Source: Flavobacterium sp. UMI-01
GTDB taxonomy: Bacteria > Bacteroidota > Bacteroidia > Flavobacteriales > Flavobacteriaceae
Length of the DNA: 51,545 bases
NCBI RefSeq assembly: GCF_019656315.1
Contig: NZ_BPLU01000010.1
Span: forward strand, 1 to 51,545
Direction: 5' to 3'
The notes beneath the pieces were generated by a model, which did no database searches, had not been told where the DNA came from, and worked only from the letters and a program-made list of their open reading frames with translations. The position numbers were made by a program, and so were the translations under genes. Below are positions 43,779-51,545 of the stretch, one piece after another (within the stretch, counting starts at the first letter, position 1; every line of letters starts with the position of its first letter).

Positions 43779-45377
43779 ATGAAAAATATTATCAATAAAA
43801 ATAAGTTGTTAATTTTATTTTCAATTTTATCTCTATCAAGTTGTTCAGATTATATTGATGTTGAAAACTTCAATCAAATCAGTAGTGAAAATTTTTATAG
43901 AGATGAAACGGAATTAAGTTTGGCTGTAAATGGATGTTACAATACGTTGAGAGCACCTATAGCCTTCGAATGGATGTTGTCAGAAATAAGAAGTGATAAT
44001 ACTTTTATGAACAACACAGGTACAACTAACGCTCAAAATTTGCAAGTATATAGTAATGATATCTTTCAAGCTCCTTCTTTTGATTTATTTATTGAAAGTT
44101 ATTGGGCGACAACTTATACTAGTATTCGTAGTATAAATGCCCTTTTGCAGGGATTGAAAACGTCTTATAATGCATCTACTGGAACTATTGATTACAATGG
44201 TTCTGTAGCTGTTTCAGATGCGATTAGAAAAACAACTGCGGGTGAAGCTTCTTTTATGAGAGCTTATCATTATTTTAATTTAGTTAGGCTATATGGAGGA
44301 GTATATTTGTTAGATAGGCCTATCACTTCAGAAGAAGCTCTAAATTTATCAAGAGCAAGTGTTGATGATATCTATAAATTTATTATTGCAGATTTGAAAA
44401 ATGCTTCTGCAAATTGTATATCAACAACGTTTGCAGGAACTACTGCAGCAAATAAAGGAAGAGCTACTGCTTGGGCAGCAAAAGCTTTATTGGCTAAGGT
44501 TTACCTTACTCGTGGACAAAAATCAGATGCATTGCCATTGTTGACTGATGTTATTGCTAATAGTGGTTATTCAATATTGACTGGTACGGGAGCATATGCT
44601 AATGTATTTGCTTCTACAAATGAATTAAATGCTGAAATATTATTTGCGATTCGTTTTAAATCAGGTGGTCTAGGATATGGAAGTTCTTTAGCAAATTTAT
44701 TCTCAAGTAACACAAATGCGGTTACCACTCAAACAGGATTACCTGTTCCAGCAGGGACAAGAGGGGCGTATAATAATCCAACTGAAGAATTGTACAATTC
44801 TTACAGTGCGTCTGATGTGAGAAGAAATTACAATATTAAAGTTTATAAACCTACTCCGACTTCTGTATCTACTACATGGACTTATTGGGCTTCTAAGCAT
44901 ATTACAACTGTTGGAGTTGCTAATGATTCTGAATTGGACTGGCCAGTATTGAGATTTAGTGATGTATTGTTGATGTATTGTGAAGCAGTAGGTACTGCTA
45001 ATACTACTACTTTGGACTATTTGAATAGAGTACACACTAGAGCAGGGTTAACTGCCTATACATTGACTAATCTTGCTTCAACTGCAGCTTATGAATCAGC
45101 AGTTGCTAATGAAAGAAGATGGGAATTTGCATTAGAAAATCAACGTTGGTTTGACTTATTACGTTTCAATACTACAATGACAACCATCACCGCTAAAGGA
45201 GTAATGGATAATCATTTCAGTTTAATGACTGCATTTTATGCTCAGTACGACAATCCTTTTACGTTATTACAATTACAAGCTCATACTGCAGACCCAAAAT
45301 TCAAATTATTACCAATTCCTAATATTGAAATTGTTACAAATACTAAAAATAAAATACCTCAAAATGAGGGCTATTAA
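43779..45377 (+). CDS. susD: SusD/RagB-family nutrient-binding outer-membrane lipoprotein
   Basis: Surface lipoprotein of 532 aa that forms the lid of the SusC channel and binds the ligand. The lipobox LSLSSC puts the lipidated cysteine at C22. The N-terminal NFYRDETELSLAVNGCYNTLR, the TPR-like middle region (GEASFMRAYHYFNLVRLYGGVYLL) and the C-terminal NERRWEFALENQRWFDLLRF are typical. It is the second gene of the susCD unit and is followed by a strong terminator. Confidence 0.95.
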   Translation: MKNIINKNKLLILFSILSLSSCSDYIDVENFNQISSENFYRDETELSLAVNGCYNTLRAPIAFEWMLSEIRSDNTFMNNTGTTNAQNLQVYSNDIFQAPSFDLFIESYWATTYTSIRSINALLQGLKTSYNASTGTIDYNGSVAVSDAIRKTTAGEASFMRAYHYFNLVRLYGGVYLLDRPITSEEALNLSRASVDDIYKFIIADLKNASANCISTTFAGTTAANKGRATAWAAKALLAKVYLTRGQKSDALPLLTDVIANSGYSILTGTGAYANVFASTNELNAEILFAIRFKSGGLGYGSSLANLFSSNTNAVTTQTGLPVPAGTRGAYNNPTEELYNSYSASDVRRNYNIKVYKPTPTSVSTTWTYWASKHITTVGVANDSELDWPVLRFSDVLLMYCEAVGTANTTTLDYLNRVHTRAGLTAYTLTNLASTAAYESAVANERRWEFALENQRWFDLLRFNTTMTTITAKGVMDNHFSLMTAFYAQYDNPFTLLQLQAHTADPKFKLLPIPNIEIVTNTKNKIPQNEGY

Positions 45378-45413
45378 TTTTTAGATTGATATAATTTAAT
45401 TTTTTTTTTTTTG

Positions 45414-45461
45414 ACACCCAATGCCACTTGTTAATCACAAGAGTTATTGGGTGTTTTTTTT
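45414..45461 (+). terminator. Terminator of susCD
   Basis: ACACCCAAT (45414-45422) pairs with ATTGGGTGT (45446-45454), with an inner stem CTTGT/ACAAG (45427-45431/45437-45441), then eight T. Confidence 0.85.
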
Positions 45462-45570
45462 ATGGTATAATTGGTAAAATAGTTGATACTTTTTTAAGGC
45501 GAAAAATTCGGGGGTAAATTTGCTTTTTTGTTTGACGTAGGTTCAGGTTTTCTATATCGTTAGTGTTGAA

Positions 45571-45608
45571 TAAAAAAAAGTTTATTGAAACGAATTTCAA
45601 TAAACTTT
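45571..45608 (-). terminator. Terminator of the lut operon
   Basis: AAAGTTTATTGAAA (45577-45590), loop CGAA, TTTCAATAAACTTT (45595-45608); perfect 14-bp stem followed on the minus strand by eight T. Confidence 0.88.
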
Positions 45609-45669
45609 CTAGAATATGGTATCTTTTAAAACTTCAAAGCATTTTTGTCAATTGTTTTTAACGAGTGCC

Positions 45670-46257
45670 TTATTTAATAAAAACGGAAAGGCTTAATGCA
45701 CCGTGGGCACCAATTACGAGAGACTGTTCAATGTCGGCTGTTTTGGATGGGCCTGCAATGAAAACACCAAAACCAGTAGGTTTTTTAGTGATTTTTTGAT
45801 AGGCATGATGCATAAAGGGAACTAAATTGTTTTTAGATATTACAAGTACCAAATGGTTGGTAATAAAAGGAAGAACTCTAATAGGGAGTTTGTCATCCTC
45901 AATCCATACAGCGCCATTTTCTGCTACCGCAAGATCACTTTCTAGAATTAAAATATCTAGGTCTTCTAAATCTTGTGGTCTATTAATATTTTGCAAATCA
46001 ATAGTATTAAAATTCTCAATTCCTTCCAAGGTTGAATAATTATTTGGAGTATTTGGAATCATTGCGAGAATTTGATTGACAACATCTTGATTGGATGTAG
46101 CATGATACACTTGACCTCCTACTACTTCAACTTTTTTTGTGAATTCTTGAATAAGATTTATTTCTTCTTCAAACAATGAAATATTGATATTTGGAAGCTC
46201 AATTAATTCAGGTTTGTTGGCAGCAATTTTAGCTAATATTTTTTCTCTGCTGTTCAT
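45670..46257 (-). CDS. lutC: Lactate utilization protein C (LUD domain)
   Basis: Subunit of the LutABC L-lactate oxidase system, 195 aa. It is a single LUD domain with LDILILESDLAVAENGAVWIEDD and a C-terminal FIAGPSKTADIEQSLVIGAHGA, which is the most conserved LUD segment. Last gene of the operon; its ATG is 3 bp after the lutB stop codon, which suggests coupled translation. Confidence 0.93.
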   Translation of the reverse strand: MNSREKILAKIAANKPELIELPNINISLFEEEINLIQEFTKKVEVVGGQVYHATSNQDVVNQILAMIPNTPNNYSTLEGIENFNTIDLQNINRPQDLEDLDILILESDLAVAENGAVWIEDDKLPIRVLPFITNHLVLVISKNNLVPFMHHAYQKITKKPTGFGVFIAGPSKTADIEQSLVIGAHGALSLSVFIK

Positions 46258-46260
46258 GAG

Positions 46261-47634
46261 TTACTTTTTTTTATTTTTTTCTCTTTCTAAATACCATTCG
46301 TCAAAACTTTGTTCAGGACCAAGTGGTAAATCTCGAGCTTTGCCCCAAGCATTAGGTTTAGAGTTGATGACGGATTTAGGTAAATTTCGTAAAGACCATC
46401 GTGCTATAATGCCTACTTTTTCAAATTTTTTAGGGTTAGCAAATAAGCTACCCATCGCTTTCATTGCTTGTTTTTTTACGAAAGGTTGTGGGGTTTCTTT
46501 AGTGATGATTTGGCGCCATTTATACAACTGAGAATGTATATCAATCTTCACAGGACATACATCGGAGCATGAACCGCAAAGAGTTGAGGCAAAGGGAAGT
46601 GTACTGTGTTTCTTTAGATCGAGTCCGGGTGACAAAATTGAACCTATAGGTCCTGGAATAGTAGCATTATAACTATGACCTCCACTACGTCTATATATTG
46701 GACAAGTATTCATACAAGCACCACAACGAATACAGTGTAAAGAAGCTCTAAAATCTGAACGACTCAATTGTTCGCTTCTTCCATTGTCCACAATTACAAT
46801 GTGCATTTTGGTTCCTTTTCGAGGTTTTTTAAATTGTGATGAATAAGTTGTGATGGGTTGACCTGTTGCACTGCGAGCCAATAATCGTAAAAAGACACCC
46901 AAATGTTCCTCCTTAGGGATAAGTTTCTCAAATCCCATACAAGCAATGTGTACTGGAGCGAGGTGTACCCCCATGTCTGCATTTCCTTCATTGGTACAAA
47001 CCACTAAAGCTCCGGTTTCGGCAACTGCAAAATTTACTCCAGTGATGGCAATATCAGCTTCGATAAATTTTTCGCGTAAATGTTTTCGAGCCTCGTTAGT
47101 CAAATATTGAGGGTCACCATCACATGGCTGTGTACCTAAATGTTCTTGAAATAATTTGTCAACTTCATGTTTGTTTTTATGAATAGCTGGCAATACAATA
47201 TGGCTAGGTGGCTCTTGGGCTAATTGTACAATTCGCTCACCTAAATCGGTGTCAATAACTTCAATTCCATCGGCTTCTAAATACGGATTAAGATGGCATT
47301 CTTCAGTCAACATGGATTTACTTTTGACTACTTTGGTACCCTTATTGTCTTTTATAATTTGATGAATGATGCGATTATGTTCAGCAGCATCTGCCGCCCA
47401 ATGTACTTCAACACCATTTTTTTTAGCGTTTTCTTCAAATTGGAGTAGGTAATGGTCTAAGTTGGAAAGCATGTGAGACTTGATGCCATGACCTAGGTTG
47501 CGTAACTCTTCCCATCCTTTCACACTGTGTACAGATTTATCTCTTTTATGACGAACAAACCATAAGGCTTTATCGTGCCAATCGACACGTTTTTCGTCTT
47601 TGTTAAATATTGAAGCTAATTTTGAATGACTCAT
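46261..47634 (-). CDS. lutB: Lactate utilization protein B (iron-sulfur)
   Basis: Iron-sulfur subunit of 457 aa. The N-terminal LUD domain (about 60-290, with ITGVNFAVAETGALVVCTNEGN) is followed by ferredoxin-type clusters: C301, C304, C307, C311 (CIRCGACMNTC) and C353, C356, C360 (CGSCSDVC). The C-terminal DUF3390-like tail ends near PLGPEQSFDEWYLERE. It passes electrons from lactate towards the quinone pool with LutA and LutC. It lies 34 bp after lutA. Confidence 0.96.
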   Translation of the reverse strand: MSHSKLASIFNKDEKRVDWHDKALWFVRHKRDKSVHSVKGWEELRNLGHGIKSHMLSNLDHYLLQFEENAKKNGVEVHWAADAAEHNRIIHQIIKDNKGTKVVKSKSMLTEECHLNPYLEADGIEVIDTDLGERIVQLAQEPPSHIVLPAIHKNKHEVDKLFQEHLGTQPCDGDPQYLTNEARKHLREKFIEADIAITGVNFAVAETGALVVCTNEGNADMGVHLAPVHIACMGFEKLIPKEEHLGVFLRLLARSATGQPITTYSSQFKKPRKGTKMHIVIVDNGRSEQLSRSDFRASLHCIRCGACMNTCPIYRRSGGHSYNATIPGPIGSILSPGLDLKKHSTLPFASTLCGSCSDVCPVKIDIHSQLYKWRQIITKETPQPFVKKQAMKAMGSLFANPKKFEKVGIIARWSLRNLPKSVINSKPNAWGKARDLPLGPEQSFDEWYLEREKNKKK

Positions 47635-47668
47635 ATTTTTAATTTTTGGTAGTCGTTATAAGAAATAA

Positions 47669-48406
47669 TTATAAAGAGCTGTTTAAAATTTCGGCGATAT
47701 GCAAAACTTTTAGAGGTTGCTTGTTGCGAGTGATTAGTCCCTCTAAGTGCATTAAACAAGATGTGTCAGTTGCTGTAATCACTTCAACACCATTTTCTAG
47801 GTGATCTTGAATTTTATCTTTACCCATTTTTACAGATACGGCTTCTTCTGTAACAGCAAATGTTCCCCCAAAACCACAACATTCATCACTTCTTCTTAAG
47901 GACATTATCTCAGTTCCTTTAACTTCTTTTAGTAAATCTTCCAAAGAAGAAAAAGAGGCTCCTACAACTTCAGAACATGAGCCTAATCGTAATCCTCTTA
48001 ATCCATGACAGCTTTTATGGATACCTACTTTGTAGGGGAACGATGCACCTAGATTTTTAATTTTTAAGACATTTACTATAAAGTCGCATAGTTCATATAC
48101 ATTTTGGCGTACTTTAATTACTTCTTCTGTTTGTGGTATGATGTTATAATGCTTTTTAACATGATATGCACAGCTTCCAGAGGGAGTAACGATATAATCA
48201 AAATCCTTAAAGTTGTTTACAAAATTATTGCATGCACCCACAGATTCGTATTCGTAGCCTGAATTAGCCATAGGTTGTCCGCAACATGTTTGTCCTGATG
48301 GATAAACGACTTCTACATTTAATTTTTCTAAAACTTCAATTGTTGCTTTTCCTACTTGAGGGTATAATTGATTGATATAACAAGGGATAAATAAACCTAC
48401 TTTCAT
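47669..48406 (-). CDS. lutA: Lactate utilization protein A (CCG-domain iron-sulfur)
   Basis: GlcF-like subunit of 245 aa with two cysteine-rich CCG domains: C41-C42 in TCCGQPMANSG and C176-C177 in DECCGFGGTFAV, each with more distal cysteines (PSGSCAYHVKKHY, IHKSCHGLRGL). Such domains bind [4Fe-4S] clusters as in heterodisulfide reductase and glycolate oxidase. First gene of lutABC; no promoter of the standard type was recognised upstream. Confidence 0.95.
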   Translation of the reverse strand: MKVGLFIPCYINQLYPQVGKATIEVLEKLNVEVVYPSGQTCCGQPMANSGYEYESVGACNNFVNNFKDFDYIVTPSGSCAYHVKKHYNIIPQTEEVIKVRQNVYELCDFIVNVLKIKNLGASFPYKVGIHKSCHGLRGLRLGSCSEVVGASFSSLEDLLKEVKGTEIMSLRRSDECCGFGGTFAVTEEAVSVKMGKDKIQDHLENGVEVITATDTSCLMHLEGLITRNKQPLKVLHIAEILNSSL

Positions 48407-48819
48407 ATTCTTTTGATTTGTATAATATTATAGTATTCCTAAAATTCGAGGTTATAATGTCCTAATCAAGGAATAAAACAGATTACAATATTAGTGGGAA
48501 TAGCAACGCAAAACTTCCTAATATTTGATTAAAGGTGATATTATATTTGCTGTTTTTGATGTAAATAAGGATATAAGAGCTATTTATAGTTAAGGGGAAG
48601 TTTTTTTTATTGTTTTTGGAAATGAAAAAATACAAATTTGATGGCGCTACTAAGGGTGCGTTGTGCTAACTTGGATGTGATTTTTACAAAAAAATAAAGA
48701 CCAGTGGGTATTTATGAATAGACAAAGCTATTTTTTAAGAGTTAAATTTAAGCTTTAATGAAAAAGGAGTGGCTGTGGAAGGTAAAGAATGTGTAATAGT
48801 AGTAGGAAGTATAATAGGT
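48407..48819. other. Upstream region of lutA, no gene recognised
   Basis: About 410 bp between the lutA start and the end of the M42 peptidase unit, both on the minus strand. The lut promoter must lie here, but I do not find a TTG/TAnnTTTG pair or a clear palindrome. No coding frame or RNA gene was seen. Confidence 0.4.
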
Positions 48820-48863
48820 AAATTTGTTCAAGGTTTTTTTCTAACGCAACCTTGAACAAATTT
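48820..48863. terminator. Long hairpin after the M42 peptidase gene
   Basis: AAATTTGTTCAAGGTT (48820-48835) and AACCTTGAACAAATTT (48848-48863), a perfect 16-bp inverted repeat with a 12-nt T-rich loop, 12 bp after the peptidase stop codon. Little T-run follows the stem, so termination is likely but not of the standard form. Confidence 0.6.
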
Positions 48864-48875
48864 ATATCGAATGAT

Positions 48876-49964
48876 TTATTTGAAATAAGAAAAAGTTTCG
48901 TTGTTTTCTAATTTTAAAATCGTTTCGTAAATCAATTTAATAACGTTTTCTACATCCTCTCGATGAACCATTTCAACTGTGGTATGCATATAACGCAAGG
49001 GAAGCGAAATTAAAGCTGAAGCCACTCCGCCATTGCTATATGCAAAAGCATCGGTGTCAGTTCCTGTTACTCTTGATGAAGCTAGGCGTTGGAAGGGAAT
49101 ATTTTTTTCTTCAGCCGTGTCCACGATTAAATCTCTTAAATTGTTTTGTACAGCAGGAGCATAAGTGATTACAGGTCCCTTTCCGATTTTTGTTTCACCT
49201 TCAATTTTCTTTTCAATCATGGGGGTCGTAGAATCGTGGCATACATCAGTAATTATGGCTACGTTTGGTTTGATGGTTTGTGTAATCATTTCGGCACCAC
49301 GTAAGCCTACTTCTTCTTGTACGGCATTAGTTATGTATAAACCAAAAGGAAGCTTAATTTGGTTTTCGTGTAATAATCTAGCAACTTCGGCAATCATAAA
49401 ACCACCCATGCGATTGTCTATGGCGCGACAAACAAATTTGTTTTCATTTAAAATCATGAACTCATCTGGATAAGTAATCACGCAACCTACGTGTACGCCA
49501 AGTTTTTCTACTTCTTCTTTGGTTTCGCATCCTAAATCAATAAAAATATTGTCTGTTTTGGCTACTTCTTCTTTGCCTCTACTGCGGGTATGGATAGCTG
49601 GCCAACCAAAAACCCCTTTGACAATCCCTTTTTTAGTATGAATATTGACCCTTTTTGAAGGGGCTATTTGATGGTCTGAACCTCCATTTCGAATGACGTA
49701 AATCAATCCGTCTTCCGTAATATAATTCACATACCATGCAATTTCATCGGCATGACCTTCAATGACTACCTTATAAGGAGCATCAGGATTAATTACGCCT
49801 ACTGCGGTTCCATAAGTGTCGGTTATAAATGTATCAACATAAGGTTTTAGATAATTCATCCAAATTTTTTGACCTTCAGCTTCATACCCCGTTGGAGATG
49901 CGTTGTTTAAATAGTGCTCTAAAAATGCTAAGGATGTTGGTTTTAATATAGATTCTGTACTCAT
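48876..49964 (-). CDS. M42-family metallopeptidase (glutamyl aminopeptidase type)
   Basis: Cytoplasmic two-metal aminopeptidase of 362 aa, usually a large tetrahedral complex. Metal and catalytic residues are visible: H71 and D73 (EGHADE), the bridging D183 (CRAIDNRMGG), E217-E218 (VQEEVGLRG), D240 (ITDVCHD) and H327 (RYMHTTVE). Length is normal. It is divergent from the DUF4294 gene; no promoter was recognised. The exact substrate is not predictable. Confidence 0.93.
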   Translation of the reverse strand: MSTESILKPTSLAFLEHYLNNASPTGYEAEGQKIWMNYLKPYVDTFITDTYGTAVGVINPDAPYKVVIEGHADEIAWYVNYITEDGLIYVIRNGGSDHQIAPSKRVNIHTKKGIVKGVFGWPAIHTRSRGKEEVAKTDNIFIDLGCETKEEVEKLGVHVGCVITYPDEFMILNENKFVCRAIDNRMGGFMIAEVARLLHENQIKLPFGLYITNAVQEEVGLRGAEMITQTIKPNVAIITDVCHDSTTPMIEKKIEGETKIGKGPVITYAPAVQNNLRDLIVDTAEEKNIPFQRLASSRVTGTDTDAFAYSNGGVASALISLPLRYMHTTVEMVHREDVENVIKLIYETILKLENNETFSYFK

Positions 49965-50048
49965 AAATAATATTTTTTGGCTAATTTATAAATTTGGTAC
50001 TAGAATTGTATATTTAATGTATAATTTTACCTAGTAAATTGTATCTCA

Positions 50049-50723
50049 ATGAAGTTTTTTATTACACTAATAGGTTGCTTTCTTTTATCATCGAATGGTG
50101 TTGCGCAAATCATTCCTTCTAATCCAAAAATTAGAGTTTCTGAAATAGACGAGTCTTATGATATAGAGAAAGACACGATTCAATTAGAAGAAATTATAAT
50201 TTCTAAACAAAAATTAAACGAAATTGACAGAAAGCAGTTTTTGATTTTACAAAATAGAGTTTTGGTAACGTATCCGTATGCTAAATTAGCAGCTGATCGC
50301 TTAGTGTCATTAAATAAAGGAATGGATAGGCTTTCTAATGCGAGAGAAAAGAAAAAATATTTTAAAATTGTAGAAGATTATTTGACCAACGAATTTGAAG
50401 CGAGGTTAAAAAAGTTATCCCGCAGCCAGGGTCGCATTTTGGTAAAACTCATTCACCGTCAAACTGGGGCAACAACCTATGAGTTGGTAAAAGAATTAAA
50501 GAGTGGTTGGAAAGCTTTTTGGTCAAATACAGCTGCGAGTATGTTTGATATTGACTTAAAGTCAAAATACCAGCCGTACGATGTGAACGAAGATTTTCTT
50601 ATCGAAACAATATTGTTTAGAGCTTTTAATTCGGGTAGGTTGCAATATCAACCACCAGCTAAAGCTGTCGATATTGATGATTTGAGCGAACATTGGTTAG
50701 CAAAAGCTCAAAAAGAAAAATAG
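50049..50723 (+). CDS. DUF4294 domain protein, exported
   Basis: Protein of 224 aa with a signal peptide (1-20, SSNGVAQ). The rest is a charged helical domain seen in Bacteroidetes: NRVLVTYPYAKLAADRL, LEARLKKLSRSQGRILVKLIHRQTG-like segment, and GWKAFWSNTAASMFDIDLKSKYQP. Function is unknown. It ends about 300 bp before the rRNA promoters. Many flavobacterial genomes carry this gene alone; here it is divergent from the M42 peptidase gene. Confidence 0.85.
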   Translation: MKFFITLIGCFLLSSNGVAQIIPSNPKIRVSEIDESYDIEKDTIQLEEIIISKQKLNEIDRKQFLILQNRVLVTYPYAKLAADRLVSLNKGMDRLSNAREKKKYFKIVEDYLTNEFEARLKKLSRSQGRILVKLIHRQTGATTYELVKELKSGWKAFWSNTAASMFDIDLKSKYQPYDVNEDFLIETILFRAFNSGRLQYQPPAKAVDIDDLSEHWLAKAQKEK

Positions 50724-51098
50724 CAACAGCTCTTCTCGATGATTGAGATTTTACTTTTTCTTCCTAATTATATTATGTGTTTTAAACGGAGTGTTAGGAG
50801 TGTGTATTTTGGCATTTTGTGCTTATAATACATAAGGTGTAGTTCTTGTTGGTTATTATTTGTTCAAGAATTTGTTGGGTTGAACCGTGAGAACGAGTTA
50901 TTATGTGTTTATTATAGGGCTCTTAATTGCTATATTTTTAAGCTGTCTTAGTGGATAAACCATCAAAAACTATTAGTTGGCTGCATAGATTTCGCTTTTA
51001 TACTCTCCAAACTCCTACAATTTCAAAAAAGACAAAAATGTAAGAAACATATTTTCAGGTTGTTAAAAAAAAGGCAGAAATAAAAATAGCAAAAGGTA
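50724..51098. other. Spacer before the rRNA promoters
   Basis: About 375 bp of AT-rich DNA with no convincing gene. Just upstream of the first rRNA promoter are A-rich tracts that could act as UP elements. An antisense open frame at 51023-51262 runs through the promoters and is not credible. Confidence 0.45.
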
Positions 51099-51128
51099 TT
51101 GTAAAAACGAATAAAGGTGTTACTTTTG
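51099..51128 (+). promoter_or_regulatory. rRNA operon promoter P1
   Basis: TTG (51099-51101), 19-nt spacer, TACTTTTG (51121-51128), followed by CACCCGCAATCAGC. Confidence 0.8.
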
Positions 51129-51221
51129 CACCCGCAATCAGCAAGACGTTCACTGATATACTGGCAAGCAATAAGGATAGAGAAGGGGGTTAAATCTCTG
51201 AAAAAAAATATCAAAAAAAGC

Positions 51222-51252
51222 TTGTGAGAAAAGAATTTACGTTTTACATTTG
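51222..51252 (+). promoter_or_regulatory. rRNA operon promoter P2
   Basis: CTTGTGAGA with TTG at 51222-51224, 20-nt spacer, TACATTTG (51245-51252), then CACCCCGCAATTAGC, almost the same initial sequence as P1. Confidence 0.8.
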
Positions 51253-51345
51253 CACCCCGCAATTAGCGCAAGTTATTTGAAATACTGACAGGAGAAATGG
51301 TTTTTAGTTTTTTGAAAGAAGAATAAAAAAAACTTTAAATTTTTC

Positions 51346-51375
51346 TTGTGAGATTAAAAAGAAGTTGTACTTTTG
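51346..51375 (+). promoter_or_regulatory. rRNA operon promoter P3
   Basis: CTTGTGAGA with TTG at 51346-51348, 19-nt spacer, TACTTTTG (51368-51375), then CACCCGC. It is the closest to the operon. Confidence 0.82.
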
Positions 51376-51545
51376 CACCCGCTTCGAGAAACACGGTTAA
51401 CCTGTGAGAATAGAAGAGGAAAAGAGACTGAAATAAAATCAGTTTAAACAATAAGAACACGTTCCTAGACATATTGAATTGACAGCCGTCCCGATTTATC
51501 GGGACAAAAGAATAAGAGTAATAGAATCGAGAGATTCGAGAAGAA
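51376..51545 (+). promoter_or_regulatory. Leader of the second rRNA operon
   Basis: The region after P3 has no coding frame. It contains GACATATTGAATTGACAG, the palindrome GTCCCGATTTATCGGGAC (51488-51505) and a hairpin GAATC-GAGA-GATTC (51524-51537). This is the kind of sequence found directly before 16S rRNA in flavobacteria; the 16S gene itself would start beyond the window. Confidence 0.7.

Noticed and set aside
45478..45570. Gap between susD and lutC searched for a regulator or small RNA
   Set aside because: Only the two convergent terminators were recognised.
51023..51262. Minus-strand open frame of 79 codons before the second rRNA operon
   Set aside because: It runs antisense through two rRNA promoters; the Phe and Cys-rich product is typical of noise in AT-rich DNA.

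Overview
The window looks like a chromosomal segment of a member of the Flavobacteriaceae, most likely Flavobacterium. The evidence is low GC, promoters of the Bacteroidetes type (TTG, about 19 nt, TAnnTTTG) in front of many genes, no Shine-Dalgarno pattern, a SusC/SusD pair, FAQ-type signal peptides, a fused E1 alpha/beta dehydrogenase and a ResB-CcsA fusion. It opens with the last bases of a 23S rRNA gene plus a 5S gene and closes with three tandem promoters and the leader of a second rRNA operon. The whole 51 kb therefore lies between two rRNA operons pointing the same way.

Layout. 1-340: end of rRNA operon 1. 624-12204: housekeeping metabolism (fumarylacetoacetase, glyA, MiaE-like tRNA hydroxylase, fumC, a small membrane protein, the cytochrome c assembly protein CcsBA, a fused 2-oxoacid dehydrogenase E1). 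12397-16096: a catalytically dead M1-peptidase-like outer-membrane protein and a LOG-family phosphoribohydrolase. 16494-23781: a complete tryptophan operon (trpE-G-D-C-F-B-GGCT-A, minus strand) headed by a leader peptide with three consecutive Trp codons and an attenuator. 23894-26373: two YceI proteins, a nitroreductase and a MarR regulator with two matching palindromes in its promoter. 26583-31076: a soluble hybrid histidine kinase with seven PAS domains and a GAF domain. 31077-38328: a sulfur and respiration block (thioredoxin, DUF202, persulfide-dioxygenase-like MBL/rhodanese protein, cytochrome bd oxidase, TauE permease, Crp/Fnr regulator, single rhodanese). 38405-39985: GapN-type aldehyde dehydrogenase. 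40535-45377: an orphan SusC/SusD pair. 45670-48406: the lactate oxidation genes lutABC. 48876-50723: an M42 aminopeptidase and a DUF4294 protein. 50724-51545: rRNA promoter region.

How it works together. Two regulatory circuits can be read directly from the DNA. The first is ribosome-mediated attenuation of the trp operon; its leader peptide seems to start almost at the transcription start, and an alternative pairing would disrupt the terminator. The second is a probable Crp/Fnr regulon: the persulfide-dioxygenase operon and the TauE gene carry the same GTGAY-N4-GTTAC palindrome at exactly the same distance from their -7 elements, in the class II activator position, and the gene for a Crp/Fnr protein lies next to TauE. 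Together with the sulfide-tolerant bd oxidase this suggests a reactive-sulfur detoxification module. No CRISPR array, prophage, integrase or intact insertion sequence was seen. tRNA genes were looked for only by eye and none was noticed.
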